A DNA stretch of 64,000 nt from the NCBI GenBank assembly GCA_025356475.1, contig JANXSX010000044.1, positions 50,327 through 114,326 of the forward strand. Reading direction: 5' to 3'. Position 1 is the stretch's first letter. Each line of letters begins with the position of its first letter. This DNA is from Isosphaeraceae bacterium. GTDB taxonomy: Bacteria > Planctomycetota > Planctomycetia > Isosphaerales > Isosphaeraceae. This document shows, one piece after another, positions 53,872 through 63,867 of the stretch. The translations under genes and the position numbers were made by a program. The notes under the pieces were generated by a model that was given only the letters and a program-made list of their open reading frames with translations, was not told the origin of the DNA and made no database searches.

Positions 53872-55269
53872 ATGGAGACAGACATCAAGGATCGAGTAGC
53901 TCTCCGTTGGAATCTAAAGAGGATTGTACTCGCCCCGGCACGTTTGATAGACCGCTCGCAGGGTATCTGGCGGACCCTCGTGATCGCCGCCTATCTCATG
54001 GCGACCCTGCTGATCGCGACTTTTAGCTATCGACAGACTCAACTCCTGAGTCTTCCCGACGTTGGCGATCCGTTCAATGTCTCCGAATTCCTCGCCTTTT
54101 CGATCCCCGACGATCAGAACGCAGTGCTCCCTTACCTTGAGGCGGTCAAGCTCTACAAGCCGCCGCCCGACAGAAGTTTCTTCGCCACCCTCCTGCGGAT
54201 TCCCGGCCCAAACAGCCCGAGACTCAGCCCCGAGGCACGGCTATGGCTGGAGTCGAACCGTCCCGCACTCCAGCAATTCCGAGCGGCTTGGGAGTTCCCA
54301 GACGCGTTCGATCCGGCGGCTCAGTCGCAGAAAATCGCTGGATTCCTTGATCCAGAAGAGAGCTACACCCGGTTCTGTTCCGCTGCCCTTCTTGAGGCTG
54401 ACCGGCTGATGGAGGAGGGTGACCTTGCGGCAACTTGGGACTGGTACCACTCGGTCCTTCGATCCACCTGGCTGATCGGTCGCCATACGGGTGAAGGGGC
54501 GCGGCAACTCGCCGTGAATATCCGCTCGAGAGTCTCGCGACGTCTCAAAATCTGGACCGAAGACCCTCGTGTTGATCCGGCGACACTTCGCAAGGCCCTG
54601 GCCGATATCCAAGCCTGTGAGTCGCTCTTTCCTTCAGATGTCGCGACTTTACAGGTTGCTTATCTTGCGGCGCGCCAGGCACATGAGCGGTTTTATGAGG
54701 CTTCGGCCGAGGTGGACAGTCCTCCACCTGACCCTGACCGATTCCAGCTCCCCAAGCCGTTAAGTACTTACTACAACGAGGTGAAACGTTGGTTGCGCCG
54801 TGATCGGGAACGGAGCCGTCGGGTCCTGAACCTGGCCTTTCGGAACTGGATCGAGTACTCGAAGCTCGCGACCGATGCACGACCCAAGCCGGTGATCCGC
54901 GTGAAGGTCGGTCCCCGGCTTCAAGGGACTCCTGCCGACTTCTTCCCGATCGAGCCGCAGGCAGGCGGACTCCCCCCGATGGCGCTAGCTCGGTGGTATG
55001 CCACGACGATCGACCTCCGACCGAAGCTCGCGACACTGGGTTATTACCAGGGCCAGCATAGTCAGGATCTCCACGCCCACGCCTCGCAAGTCATGATGAT
55101 CGCCGAGGAGCTTTACAGTCGAGAGCACGGCGATGCTCCCGATTCGCCCCAGAAGCTGGTCGGTAGCGGCGTCCTCAGACGCCTACCCGACTTCGGCACC
55201 TATTTTGCCCTGTTCGTCGATGTCCCGTTCCTCGTCGAGGAACAACTGACCGAGACGGACCAAGATTGA
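53872..55269 (+). CDS. Single-pass membrane protein of unknown function
   Basis: 465 residues from the ATG at 53872. A transmembrane segment near residues 35-52 (TLVIAAYLMATLLIATF) separates a short cytoplasmic start from a long outside part. Patterns such as DDQNAVLPYLEAVKLYKPPP, YTRFCSAALLEADRLMEEG and LPPMALARWYATTIDLRPKL resemble large uncharacterised planctomycete envelope proteins. No active site is seen. It is convergent with, and abuts directly on, the histidine kinase gene on the other strand. Confidence 0.7.
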   Translation: METDIKDRVALRWNLKRIVLAPARLIDRSQGIWRTLVIAAYLMATLLIATFSYRQTQLLSLPDVGDPFNVSEFLAFSIPDDQNAVLPYLEAVKLYKPPPDRSFFATLLRIPGPNSPRLSPEARLWLESNRPALQQFRAAWEFPDAFDPAAQSQKIAGFLDPEESYTRFCSAALLEADRLMEEGDLAATWDWYHSVLRSTWLIGRHTGEGARQLAVNIRSRVSRRLKIWTEDPRVDPATLRKALADIQACESLFPSDVATLQVAYLAARQAHERFYEASAEVDSPPPDPDRFQLPKPLSTYYNEVKRWLRRDRERSRRVLNLAFRNWIEYSKLATDARPKPVIRVKVGPRLQGTPADFFPIEPQAGGLPPMALARWYATTIDLRPKLATLGYYQGQHSQDLHAHASQVMMIAEELYSREHGDAPDSPQKLVGSGVLRRLPDFGTYFALFVDVPFLVEEQLTETDQD

Positions 55270-56052
55270 TCAGGCAGCGTCCTTCTCGGCGGGGTTGGCA
55301 CAGGCGGGGAGTCGGAGCGTGAAGGTTGTCCCTTGTCCTAGGCGACTCTCCGCACGAAGTCGACCTCGGTGGGCCTCGACGATCTCGCGACACACGGAGA
55401 GGCCGAGACCAGTTCCACCCATGCCTGTGGCATCTGGGCCGATCTTGGTTGTGAAGAACGGCTCGAAGATTCGGGCGAGATCGTCAGGAGCGATCCCCTG
55501 GCCCGTGTCGGACACGCTCACCTCGGCGAGCCGACCGGTCGGGTCGTGCGCGACGCGGATCGTAATCTTGCCCCCCTGCGGCATGGCTTGGCGAGCGTTG
55601 ATGACCAGGTTCAGGAGAACTTGCTGAATCTGAGCAGGTGCGACCCGAGCGTAGGGGCGACCCACCGCATGGAACTCCAGCTTGACCCGAGTCTTCGAGA
55701 GATCCTTGGCGGTAAGAAGGACGATTTCCTCACTCAAGCGGGTCAGGTCGGCGGCCTCACGGCGGTCGGTCCGAGGTCGGGCCAGGCCAAGAACGCCGGT
55801 CGTGATCGCCGAAGCCCGGGTCGCCCCTTCGAGAATCTTCTCGAACGCACGCTTGTGGAACTCAGGGTCGGGGTTGCGAAGCCCGAGCTTGGCATAGTTG
55901 AGGATCGGGGTCAGCGCGTTGTTCAGCTCATGGCTAATGCTGCCGGCCAGAACGCCCAAGCTGCTGACTCGCTGGAGGGCGACAACCTGACTTCGGAGCG
56001 CTTCCAGCTCTCCTTGGCCCGGCTTTTCCTCGGGTGATGCTGACGCAGCCAT
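55270..56052 (-). CDS. Sensor histidine kinase, soluble
   Basis: 260 residues, with no membrane segment and no obvious sensor domain. The H-box is VLAGSISHELNNALTPILNY, with the phospho-accepting His in SISHELNN. The N-box is QVLLNLVINARQAM, G1 DTGQGIAPDDL, F-box IFEPFFTTK and G2 GGTGLGLSVCREIVEAHRG. This is the NtrB-like type (HisKA plus HATPase_c). A response regulator gene is not adjacent. The short N-terminus is coiled-coil-like (LEALRSQVVALQRVSSL). Confidence 0.94.
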   Translation of the reverse strand: MAASASPEEKPGQGELEALRSQVVALQRVSSLGVLAGSISHELNNALTPILNYAKLGLRNPDPEFHKRAFEKILEGATRASAITTGVLGLARPRTDRREAADLTRLSEEIVLLTAKDLSKTRVKLEFHAVGRPYARVAPAQIQQVLLNLVINARQAMPQGGKITIRVAHDPTGRLAEVSVSDTGQGIAPDDLARIFEPFFTTKIGPDATGMGGTGLGLSVCREIVEAHRGRLRAESRLGQGTTFTLRLPACANPAEKDAA

Positions 56053-56197
56053 CGATAGCCCCCATCACAATCCATTCCTGCGCACCAATTGACACAACCT
56101 CGCCAGGTTTAACTATCGGTCGATCGACCCCCTGGGATGAGTCAGGTCTCGCACCAAGCCGAGCAGGGTAGCCGCCACTAATACTGTCACAATCCGT

Positions 56198-57397
56198 TCA
56201 GATTCGCGAGCTTGCCAGGACCTCGCGATACTGCCGTTCATAGGCTTCGGCCATGACCCGAGTATCGAACTGCGACCTCACCAGCTCGCGCCCCGCCTGC
56301 CCAAGTGACCTGGCTCGATCGGGATCGGTCAGTAGCTCGATGAATGCTGCAACCAGGCCTGCCTCGTCTCCCGAATCGAACAGTAAACCATTTTGCCCAG
56401 GCTCGATCATCTTGGGGATCCCGCCCACCCGTGATCCGACCACCGGCAGGCCAGCCGCCCAGGCTTCAAGGATCACCAGAGGCATGGCCTCCGACCGACT
56501 CGTTAGCGCGAACAGATTCATGACATGTAGGAAGTCTTGAGGACGAGCCTGATAGCCTGCAAAGTGGACACGCCCCGCAACCTCTAACTCCTCAATCAGG
56601 CGTCCGAGGGCCTCGCGCTCTGGCCCATCGCCAACGAGGACTAAGTGAGCCTCTGGCACTCGGTCGAGCACCTTCGCGAATGAACGAATAAGTAAGTTCT
56701 GACGTTTGACTTCGTTTAAGCGTCCAATCGTACCGACCACGGGTGCATTGAGCGGGATACCCAACGATTGACGTAATGCATCGGCTCCGCTGGAATCCTC
56801 AAACGCAGACGTATCGATACCGTTGGGGACTACCGAGACCTTGTGACGAGGGACCACGCCATAGGCAGTCACCGAGTCGACAATACTCTCAGAGACGCAA
56901 AAAAAACGGGCCATGTGACGAGCTGTGATTCCGATAATACTTCTGATCCGAATTCGTTTGAAGAAAGATCGAGAACTCGTCAAGTGGTTGCCATGTTCCG
57001 TATGAACAATCACAGGTATACGTTCCCGACGAGCGATCGGGCCGGCGTAGAACAGGGGGCCGATCTGGTGTGAATGGATCACGTCGGGCTTGATCTCTCG
57101 CAGAATCTTCCGAATCTTGGGCCGGGAATCGAATCGAAGGCCGGGCGGCTTGTGGACACAATGAACCGAAGCCCCGAGTGCTTCGACATGTCCAGCCAGC
57201 GTGCCGGGATTCATCAGACAAAGGACCGAGACCTGCTGGCCACGTCGAATCCCTTCGCGAACGAGTTCCAGGACAACACGCTCCATGCCACCGAAATCGA
57301 GCGACAAGACAACATGCATAACCCGGAGAGGCTCGGCGTTCCCAAAGCCAGGTCCAGAGGCCCCCATCTCGTCCGAGTACACAGCGCGATCATCCAC
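56198..57397 (-). CDS. Glycosyltransferase family 4
   Basis: 399 residues from a GTG. It is a GT-B fold retaining transferase. VMHVVLSLDFGGMERVVLEL starts the acceptor domain. VVPNGIDTSAFED, then VGTIGRLNEVKRQNLLIRSF and PLVILEAWAAGLPVVGSRVG with GGIPKMIE mark the donor (nucleotide-sugar) domain, including the E-x7-E motif. It adds a sugar during surface polysaccharide or exopolysaccharide assembly. It is transcribed in the same direction as the GT2 gene upstream. Confidence 0.92.
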   Translation of the reverse strand: MDDRAVYSDEMGASGPGFGNAEPLRVMHVVLSLDFGGMERVVLELVREGIRRGQQVSVLCLMNPGTLAGHVEALGASVHCVHKPPGLRFDSRPKIRKILREIKPDVIHSHQIGPLFYAGPIARRERIPVIVHTEHGNHLTSSRSFFKRIRIRSIIGITARHMARFFCVSESIVDSVTAYGVVPRHKVSVVPNGIDTSAFEDSSGADALRQSLGIPLNAPVVGTIGRLNEVKRQNLLIRSFAKVLDRVPEAHLVLVGDGPEREALGRLIEELEVAGRVHFAGYQARPQDFLHVMNLFALTSRSEAMPLVILEAWAAGLPVVGSRVGGIPKMIEPGQNGLLFDSGDEAGLVAAFIELLTDPDRARSLGQAGRELVRSQFDTRVMAEAYERQYREVLASSRI

Positions 57398-57464
57398 AGA
57401 GAAGCTCCGTCAACGCGTTACCCTAAATCGTCTTGACCAACACCTCTCTCGGCCCTCAACTTGC

Positions 57465-58427
57465 TCAACGTGGGATAGTGGACGAAGGGTTGACGGGCTC
57501 GTCTGGGGGAAGCGGGGCGTCCATTCGTCTCTTGATTGGGATCGGTACCAAGAGGCGAAATAGGAGTCGCATCCGTAGCCAACGAGTTCTCGCCTTGCGG
57601 TCGCGAAATGGTCGGGGCCAGTGTAAAAATGACCGGATCAGATGGTTGAGCGAACTCCACCGATTCGCATCTCCAACGAACGCAAGCGCGGAGTCTAATT
57701 CATAATAAGCGGTTGCCAAACTTCGGTAACCAACTAGCTGAGGATGAGTGTCAAAAAAATTAGTGAGCACATTCTTGTATTGCAATTGCATCAATGCCGT
57801 ATTACGATTCATCTGGGCTGGATGGGGTCGATACCACCAACATTCACTACCCACCCAGAGAACAGGATATTGAGCCCCAATTCGCATCCACATGTCACGA
57901 TCTTCGACACTCTTTAACTTCGGGTCGAATAGTCCGACGGTTTCCAGGCACTCACGTCGAATCAGTGCCGAGGATGGACCGAACGGAAGTGAGAGGAAGA
58001 CATCGCGGAAGTAGATTTGTCGGACTGGAGGATCGGCGGGGAGGCGTTCTGGAAGGACTTGGGCCCTTGGAGAGACGACGAGCATAGCAATGGAAGCAAG
58101 TTCGGACTTGGCCAGGGCACTGAGTTGGATTTCTAGCTTTTCAGGATGCCAAGTATCGTCGGAGTCGAGCAGGGCGATCCACTCTCCTCGTGATGCCTCG
58201 ATCCCAGCGTTCCGCGCTTTCGATAGCCCGCCGTTCTCTTGAAAAAGATAGCGAATTCGGTCGCCGAACACCGCGAGTCGCGCACGTGTGTCGTCCGTAC
58301 TTCCGTCGTCGACGACTATCACTTCCAGCGGTGGAAGTGTCTGACTCAACGCGCTCTCGACGGCATCAACAACGAATCGACCGTAGTTATATGTAGGAAT
58401 AACCACGGATACCAAGGGATGAATCAT
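57465..58427 (-). CDS. Glycosyltransferase family 2
   Basis: 320 residues. The GT-A fold is clear: VSVVIPTYNYGRFVVDAVES at the N-terminus, DDGSTDDTRARL, GGLSKARNAGIEASRGEWIA, then LLDSDDTWHPEKLE, where the DSD motif binds the metal and nucleotide sugar. An inverting transferase building surface glycans is expected. It stands 67 bases upstream of the GT4 gene on the same strand. GC is lower than in core genes. Confidence 0.92.
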   Translation of the reverse strand: MIHPLVSVVIPTYNYGRFVVDAVESALSQTLPPLEVIVVDDGSTDDTRARLAVFGDRIRYLFQENGGLSKARNAGIEASRGEWIALLDSDDTWHPEKLEIQLSALAKSELASIAMLVVSPRAQVLPERLPADPPVRQIYFRDVFLSLPFGPSSALIRRECLETVGLFDPKLKSVEDRDMWMRIGAQYPVLWVGSECWWYRPHPAQMNRNTALMQLQYKNVLTNFFDTHPQLVGYRSLATAYYELDSALAFVGDANRWSSLNHLIRSFLHWPRPFRDRKARTRWLRMRLLFRLLVPIPIKRRMDAPLPPDEPVNPSSTIPR

Positions 58428-59005
58428 GCTCTCACTCTCAAAAGTTCCAAATCTAGAAATTCAGCACGCTTCGACATCTAGTTCCAACCGAACTTTGTAA
58501 AGATATGCCGCCACCCGGATCCACCAATTCTTAAGCTCAATCGGCATTCCGGGGCAACTCGCCAACTGCCTGCGTTATCTGGCCAAGCAATCAACGGTTT
58601 TCGCACCCACTGATTCTTGTGAGGAGGCGTAAAGAATAGATCGTCCCAAGAGACTAGCGTCTGGTATTTTGTCTTCATGTCCATCGCTCAGACTCTGTCC
58701 CATAAGTTGTCCTTGGAAATCTCGTTGTCTGGCGACTCATGACAGATCAGCGATTTAAAAAAGCCCGGGAAATTTGCGGTCGAACATCTTGGGATCAGTC
58801 AGCAGCCATTTCTTTCGGCATAGACTCTCAGCAATATACTATGAGTCCGGTTAGCTGTGCAAACTATGTTGATCGCCCCCTTCGATGAATAGGAAATATG
58901 ATGTTGGTTATTGTCGTCGCCTGCCGAACATGCTAGATTATAGCAGGAATTGTCGGGCGGGTATGTATCCCCAGATGGCGAACGCAACCCAAGGCTTCAG
59001 CTCAC
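58428..59005. other. AT-richer intergenic region (578 bp)
   Basis: On the minus strand 58478-58684 an open frame could encode 68 residues (HKNQWVRKPLIAWPDNAG, then RLSLRIGGSGWRHIFTKF), but it has no recognisable homologue or ribosome-binding site. It may be a decayed gene within the glycan cluster. The rest shows no gene or repeat. Confidence 0.35.
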
Positions 59006-59884
59006 ATGATATCAAATAAATCGACCACAACTCAAAATTGTCCAATGTGTGGCTCGTCCGAAATCGTGGTTGAGTTTGTGAAGCAGGATGGCCCCAGGCT
59101 CTGGTCGCTTGCGCGTTGCTCACGATGTGGCCTTCACTTCACTGATCCCAGACCGGATCCCGAATACCTTAAGGGATGCTACTCCGGCGACTACCATGAG
59201 GATCTGCGGATGGCTGGGGGCACCGAAACGGCTTTCGGGGCCAAGTACCGTCGTTACGCCGACTGGCTAACTCCTCAACTGGCCCCTGGCTCTCGTGTTC
59301 TGGATATCGGTTGCGCCACGGGTGGTCTCGTTAAGATGCTCTGTGACCGCGGCTTTTTGGCGGAAGGTCTCGAGTTGAACAAGGATTCGGCCGCTTGGGG
59401 AAGTAACCACTACGGGATCACAATCCAGAATAAAACGTTGGAAGAGTGTGACTTTGCTCCCGGATCGTTCGCTGCCGTCACCCTGACCGACGTGCTGGAG
59501 CACACACTGAACCCACGGGATTACCTCACGAATGTGGGCACACTCCTTGCTTCCAAAGGTCTCGTCCTGGTCACTTTTCCAGACATCCACTCGCTCGAAT
59601 CTCGGTACTATCAACTGATGGCCAAGTTGACCAGACGCCCTTGGCTTTGGAGAACCCTCCATATCCCACTACACATTTGGGAATTCACGAAATCGACGGC
59701 GAATGCCTGCTTTGAAGCGGCTGGATTCGAGATCATCGCATTTCGGCGTAGCCAAGTCCCTGACAACGAAAAAACATCGCCGTTCCTTCGAATGATCTGC
59801 CTTCCTTCAGCCGTGATTGCCTGGCCCGTGCTGTCGTCCTTGTTGGGCACGCAGATGGAGTTCCTGATTCGAAAGAGACAATAA
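59006..59884 (+). CDS. SAM-dependent methyltransferase with N-terminal zinc-ribbon motif
   Basis: 292 residues. The N-terminus has CPMCGSSEIVVEF and LARCSRCGLHFTDPRPDP, two CxxC pairs that probably bind zinc. The methyltransferase motif I is VLDIGCATGGLVKMLCDRGF, and LTDVLEHTLNPRDYLTNVG follows (Methyltransf_23 type). Proteins of this arrangement often act on sugars or lipid-linked sugars in polysaccharide clusters. Its place among glycosyltransferases supports such a role, but it is on the opposite strand to its neighbours. Confidence 0.9.
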   Translation: MISNKSTTTQNCPMCGSSEIVVEFVKQDGPRLWSLARCSRCGLHFTDPRPDPEYLKGCYSGDYHEDLRMAGGTETAFGAKYRRYADWLTPQLAPGSRVLDIGCATGGLVKMLCDRGFLAEGLELNKDSAAWGSNHYGITIQNKTLEECDFAPGSFAAVTLTDVLEHTLNPRDYLTNVGTLLASKGLVLVTFPDIHSLESRYYQLMAKLTRRPWLWRTLHIPLHIWEFTKSTANACFEAAGFEIIAFRRSQVPDNEKTSPFLRMICLPSAVIAWPVLSSLLGTQMEFLIRKRQ

Positions 59885-60025
59885 TTCAAGAGCGGAGGCC
59901 GCCTCTCGAACACAATTCTTCTTTGAAACCATGCAACCATGCGAGTCTACTTCTGGTCGTCGTTGAAGAGAGCTAGAAAATTAAGTATAATCTTATGTCG
60001 ATTTAATGGCAAATAGCTGAGGAGA

Positions 60026-61195
60026 TCATGATTTTACTCCCATGGTACGGGTGTATAGATCTTCAGCGCGCTTCGCCATTTGGCTCCAGTCGAACTTTCC
60101 TTCGACGTGTCGTCGTCCTGCTTCGCCAATTCTTAAGCGTCGCTCGTCATTCTGGAGCAACTGGATCATCGCTTGGGCGATCTGTTCGGGCTGTCCGGGA
60201 TCGACCAGGACACCGGTCACGTCATCTTGGATGATCTCCGGGATTCCGCCCGCTCTCGTGCCGATCGACGGTGTTCCCCACCGCATGGCTTCCACGAAGA
60301 TATACCCAAAGGACTCATAGAGCGAGGGTGCCACAAATAAGTCCGCCTCTTGAAGGGCGAGATCGACTTGGTCGTTGGGCAGACTCCCCGCGAACTCGAT
60401 CCGGTCACGAATCGATGAGGGAAATTCTTCCATCACGTACTGTTCATGGGTACGACCACCGGGACAGTGCGCGCGGTCTTTGCCAATGAAAATGAACCTA
60501 GCATTCTCCACAGCTTGAAGTGTTGCGGGGATCGCGTGCAGTAGGTCAAGGGTTCCCTTGCGATGTTCAAGCCGTCCCAGAAAAACTACTGTCGGCGGCT
60601 TATCACCACGGTCGGGGCGAACAAAGTTTGGGTAAGTGACTATGCCGGGAGGCGAAATCTCGATCCGGGACGCATCTACGCCAAGCTCTTGGGCAATCTT
60701 GATCCTGTGGGCATTCGAATGAGTAACCAGCGCGTCTGCTCGACGCGAAAACCAAGTCTCTCGAAACGTTTGCCACTTGGATTCGTAATCTGAGGCTACT
60801 CCATCGATCTGTGCAGATTCCAAGCTTGATGTGGAAAGTCTGACGAGGTAGGGAGTCGGTCGATTCAAGGAATACCACGTGCCTCGTCCCTCCCAATTCG
60901 TGAACTCGACAACATCGAGCTGATTCTCACGAGCCACGCGTCGCAGTTCACGACCCACGTGGTAGCAAGCCCCTTCGCCAGGAGCCAAACGGTCAATGAT
61001 CGGAAAATGTTTGCATGGCGTCAGATGCACGTGTATCGATTCGTCAAGGACCGTCTCTCGCCTCGGTGCAGGGACGACAACGTGAACATTATGCCCGAGC
61101 AGGCTCAAGCCCTGTGCGAGCAATCGGGTGTAAGTGCCGATCCCCCCTTCGCCGGCGAGCCCGGGATAGTGGGAGGTGTAGTAACCGATGTTCAT
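60026..61195 (-). CDS. Glycosyltransferase family 4
   Basis: 389 residues. NIGYYTSHYPGLAGEGGIGT opens a GT-B fold. The donor domain shows VVFLGRLEHRKGTLDLLHAI, IEFAGSLPNDQVDLALQEAD, SLYESFGYIFVEAMRWGTPS and IGTRAGGIPEIIQDDVTG. The protein acts in surface glycan assembly. Its start overlaps the flippase stop by 4 bases, so the two are made together and may build and export the same polymer. It is not closely related in sequence to the GT4 at 56198. Confidence 0.92.
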   Translation of the reverse strand: MNIGYYTSHYPGLAGEGGIGTYTRLLAQGLSLLGHNVHVVVPAPRRETVLDESIHVHLTPCKHFPIIDRLAPGEGACYHVGRELRRVARENQLDVVEFTNWEGRGTWYSLNRPTPYLVRLSTSSLESAQIDGVASDYESKWQTFRETWFSRRADALVTHSNAHRIKIAQELGVDASRIEISPPGIVTYPNFVRPDRGDKPPTVVFLGRLEHRKGTLDLLHAIPATLQAVENARFIFIGKDRAHCPGGRTHEQYVMEEFPSSIRDRIEFAGSLPNDQVDLALQEADLFVAPSLYESFGYIFVEAMRWGTPSIGTRAGGIPEIIQDDVTGVLVDPGQPEQIAQAMIQLLQNDERRLRIGEAGRRHVEGKFDWSQMAKRAEDLYTRTMGVKS

Positions 61196-62709
61196 CGGCT
61201 TCCCCCGAGCAGGCGCTTTGCCGACAAGATCAACGACTTGACTCCTTCAATTCCGAGCAGGGGGAGGTAGGCGATTGCGCACAGCACCGAATAAAAGACG
61301 CAATATGCCAGAAACCAAGAGAAGTTTAACACCGGATGCAGCGTGGTTGCACCCTTCAAGATCAAGGCTGGTATCGAGGCAACCAGGATCGCAGGTAGAA
61401 GCGCGGAGCGAAGGTAGTGGATGACAGGAACACCGACGATTCGACAGCCGTAGTACAAGATAACCAACCCCCGAAACACCAGGCCGGTTGATGCCACGAC
61501 GATACAGAACCCGGTTAACCCATACTGAATCCCCACGGGTAATCCAAGGGCGATGATCGTGAGGAGCTCGAACATCATGGTGACGGCGATCCGGCGGTGG
61601 CGGGCCATCGCCAGCAAGATATTGCCTGTGACCGATTGGGAAAGGGGTAAGACTTCGCCCAAGGCCAGAATGATGAGTAAGTCGGCCGCAAACAAGAACT
61701 TAGGTCCGATCCACAAGAGAATCAGCGGCCGACCGAGTGACAGGAAAAAGCCCAAGAAGAAAAATGAAGTTGCAGCCGTGTATTTTCCCCCTTCAACCAT
61801 CAAAACTTGCTGCCGATCCCCATGGCCTTGAGAGTGAATGGCCGTAGCAAGCGGGGTCAGAACTCCAGTGGCCGAGACAATCGCACTCTCCCAGTAATCG
61901 ATCAAGCGGCGAGCGAACGAGTAAATCGCGACCGTCGCAGACCCCATCATCGATCCTATGACCAGTGTGATCGCCTGGATTCGGGAGAGCCGCGTAATCG
62001 TGATTACCAAGTTGACAGAGCCATACCCGAGAAGAGACCGTGCCGAGGCTCGATTTACGTTCGACCACCGGATTTGCAATTCCGGATCGTCCCAATAGGC
62101 GGCGATCGCCTTAGCGACGCCACTCAATATCGTGATTGTCAAGGTGGCCATACTGAGCCCGGGAAGGCCATAGCCAACACGGACCACGTAATAACTAGTT
62201 CCGGCTCGTAGGATCGTGAAAACGATTTCAATTGCGTTGATTAGGTCGAAACGTTGGCCAGCCCACAGCAAGCCGTCAAAGAGACTGAGCGGAAAGCTCA
62301 GAGCGAGATTGACAATGATTAGCCAGAGGGCGAGACGAACTTGAACGACTTCGCCGGGCGGCACACTGAAAAATCGGAAGAAGAAATACTGCACGGGTAG
62401 AGCGAAAAGAATCACGATCGTTGCTGGGACAAGCGTACATGCCAAGGCGGTACTGATCGACGAATTGATCCCTTGACGATCGTGGGCAGCGCGATGAAAT
62501 GCAACGTAACGCCCAACCGAGCCGCGGATCCCCAGGTCAAGGAGCCCAAAGTAGCTCGTCAGAGACCCGATCACAATCCAGAGGCCATAGACCTCGTCTC
62601 CCAATTGGTAAAGGAGATAAGGAGAGATCAGGAAACCGACAACGGCGTAGCAAACCATCCCAAGCCCATTCCAGAGCATGTTTCTGGCTACGTGCTTCTT
62701 GCTGATCAT
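61192..62709 (-). CDS. Polysaccharide flippase (Wzx/MATE-like, oligosaccharide transporter)
   Basis: 505 residues with about 12-14 transmembrane helices. The start NMLWNGLGMVCYAVVGFLIS and LYQLGDEVYGLWIVIGSL, SYFGLLDLGIRGSVGRYVA mark the polysaccharide transport protein family, which flips lipid-linked repeat units across the cytoplasmic membrane. It overlaps the GT4 gene downstream by 4 bases. It is the last gene in the glycan cluster before the decayed mobile elements. Confidence 0.9.
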   Translation of the reverse strand: MISKKHVARNMLWNGLGMVCYAVVGFLISPYLLYQLGDEVYGLWIVIGSLTSYFGLLDLGIRGSVGRYVAFHRAAHDRQGINSSISTALACTLVPATIVILFALPVQYFFFRFFSVPPGEVVQVRLALWLIIVNLALSFPLSLFDGLLWAGQRFDLINAIEIVFTILRAGTSYYVVRVGYGLPGLSMATLTITILSGVAKAIAAYWDDPELQIRWSNVNRASARSLLGYGSVNLVITITRLSRIQAITLVIGSMMGSATVAIYSFARRLIDYWESAIVSATGVLTPLATAIHSQGHGDRQQVLMVEGGKYTAATSFFFLGFFLSLGRPLILLWIGPKFLFAADLLIILALGEVLPLSQSVTGNILLAMARHRRIAVTMMFELLTIIALGLPVGIQYGLTGFCIVVASTGLVFRGLVILYYGCRIVGVPVIHYLRSALLPAILVASIPALILKGATTLHPVLNFSWFLAYCVFYSVLCAIAYLPLLGIEGVKSLILSAKRLLGGSR

Positions 62710-63189
62710 ATGAAACGCTATTCCTGGAGGTCAGACGATTCAAGGAGTATCGTGGACAATCGCGATATTCTCTAGTATACCCAGATCAGCATTCGACTAC
62801 CGGACTCGCTAGATCGGATGCCTCATCCAGCGGTCTTTCATGACAAAAACAAATCAGGGTGATGCTCTATTGCCAGTGGGGGCCTTGGTTGTTTGTTACA
62901 ATAGCCGAAAGGTGCCACGATGTTAAGTACTAACGCGTTAACCACCTCGCTTAAACCACACAGGGCAAGAAACTATGAGATCACCGACGCTCGACTGCGT
63001 CATTTCTCACAAGAAATGAGAATACCAGAAATTGGAAAAGCCGATAGTATGGTCCAGTGTCCAAATCCATCGAACCCGCTGTCGACGTTGGAGTGACTGA
63101 GTAATATTTCGAAGCGGGTGTGAATTGACCTGCTCGCCGTTTCTTAATCCACCTCAATGGAAAGTCCATCAACGATTGATGGTTCGAAG
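62710..63189. other. Non-coding region (480 bp) beside the flippase gene
   Basis: AT-richer and without a convincing gene. It probably holds the flippase promoter on the minus strand. Decayed transposase fragments begin at about 63190. Confidence 0.4.
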
Positions 63190-63475
63190 TCCCCACTTTT
63201 TTGGCGCTGTCTTGGAGCATCGTTTTGTCCAAGAGAATCTCGACCAAGAGGCTCTTGCGGCGGTCAATTTCAACCTCGAGCGGGCGACATGGGCAATTGG
63301 TGTCGACCGTGGCGTGGTCATGTCGTTCTCGACAGCGATAATTGGTGCACATGGCGATGCTGTTCTTGCGGCAAATATCGGCGACTGTGAGTCCTTTGGC
63401 CTAATCTCCGTCAACGTCTTCCCGCAGGCGAGCCACTTCATCGGCGGCCCGCCGCTTACTCAATGGGACTTTCCC
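63190..63475 (-). pseudogene. IS3-family OrfA remnant
   Basis: The minus strand in one frame reads KRRAADEVARLRED, then (after an in-frame TAG) AKGLTVADICRKNSIAMCTN, then LEVEIDRRKSLLVEILLDKT and MLQDSAKKVG. This is the pattern of IS3-family OrfA (HTH with GxTVAxxCRxxxI, then the leucine zipper ExExxRxKxLLxExLLDKxML). The stop codon, the loss of the YYRW motif and the missing OrfB show that it is inactive. Confidence 0.7.
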
Positions 63476-63503
63476 AGGTAAATTCTACCGAGTGGCTCCC
63501 ATT

Positions 63504-63690
63504 TCAGGCGGACCAATTTTCGGGCAGCAGGTCAAGGAGCGCCCGGAGGAATTCTGGCGTTGCCCGCCTCACGTTAAAGGACCCCTCGAAAAACGCGACA
63601 TATTTACACAAGTATTTTTTGCTGAGTTCCCGGAAGATCCGGAGATGGCTTCTCAGCCCTGTCCACATCCTCGTCACCAATTTCCTGTCA
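63504..63690 (-). pseudogene. Transposase-like C-terminal fragment
   Basis: The minus strand encodes WTGLRSHLRIFRELSKKYL, then CKYVAFFEGSFNVRR, then ATPEFLRALLDLLPE before a stop at 63504. It is like the C-termini of DDE transposases of the IS1595 kind (a YLxxYVAxFE then R-x-TPEFL pattern). The family is tentative. It lies just upstream of the IS3 remnant on the same strand, so two different elements seem to have decayed here. Confidence 0.45.
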
Positions 63691-63867
63691 TGAACTGACC
63701 TTATCAGATTGTCGCACCGGTATATCGTCTATCTTTGTTGGCTCGACCGTTTACGCCGAAAAACGGTCATTTTTAATTCTGAGACTTGTCAGTAATTGGT
63801 ATGCCTTATACTCTGTTTCGCAGGAGATCTTTGACGATCCTCATCCATGAAGGTTTACTCTAGGAGT

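Noticed and set aside
55369..56037. 222-residue open frame opposite the histidine kinase
   Set aside because: The minus-strand kinase has all catalytic boxes; this frame is its shadow.
63125..63481. 118-residue plus-strand open frame
   Set aside because: It is antisense to the IS3 OrfA remnant, whose minus-strand reading matches a known family.
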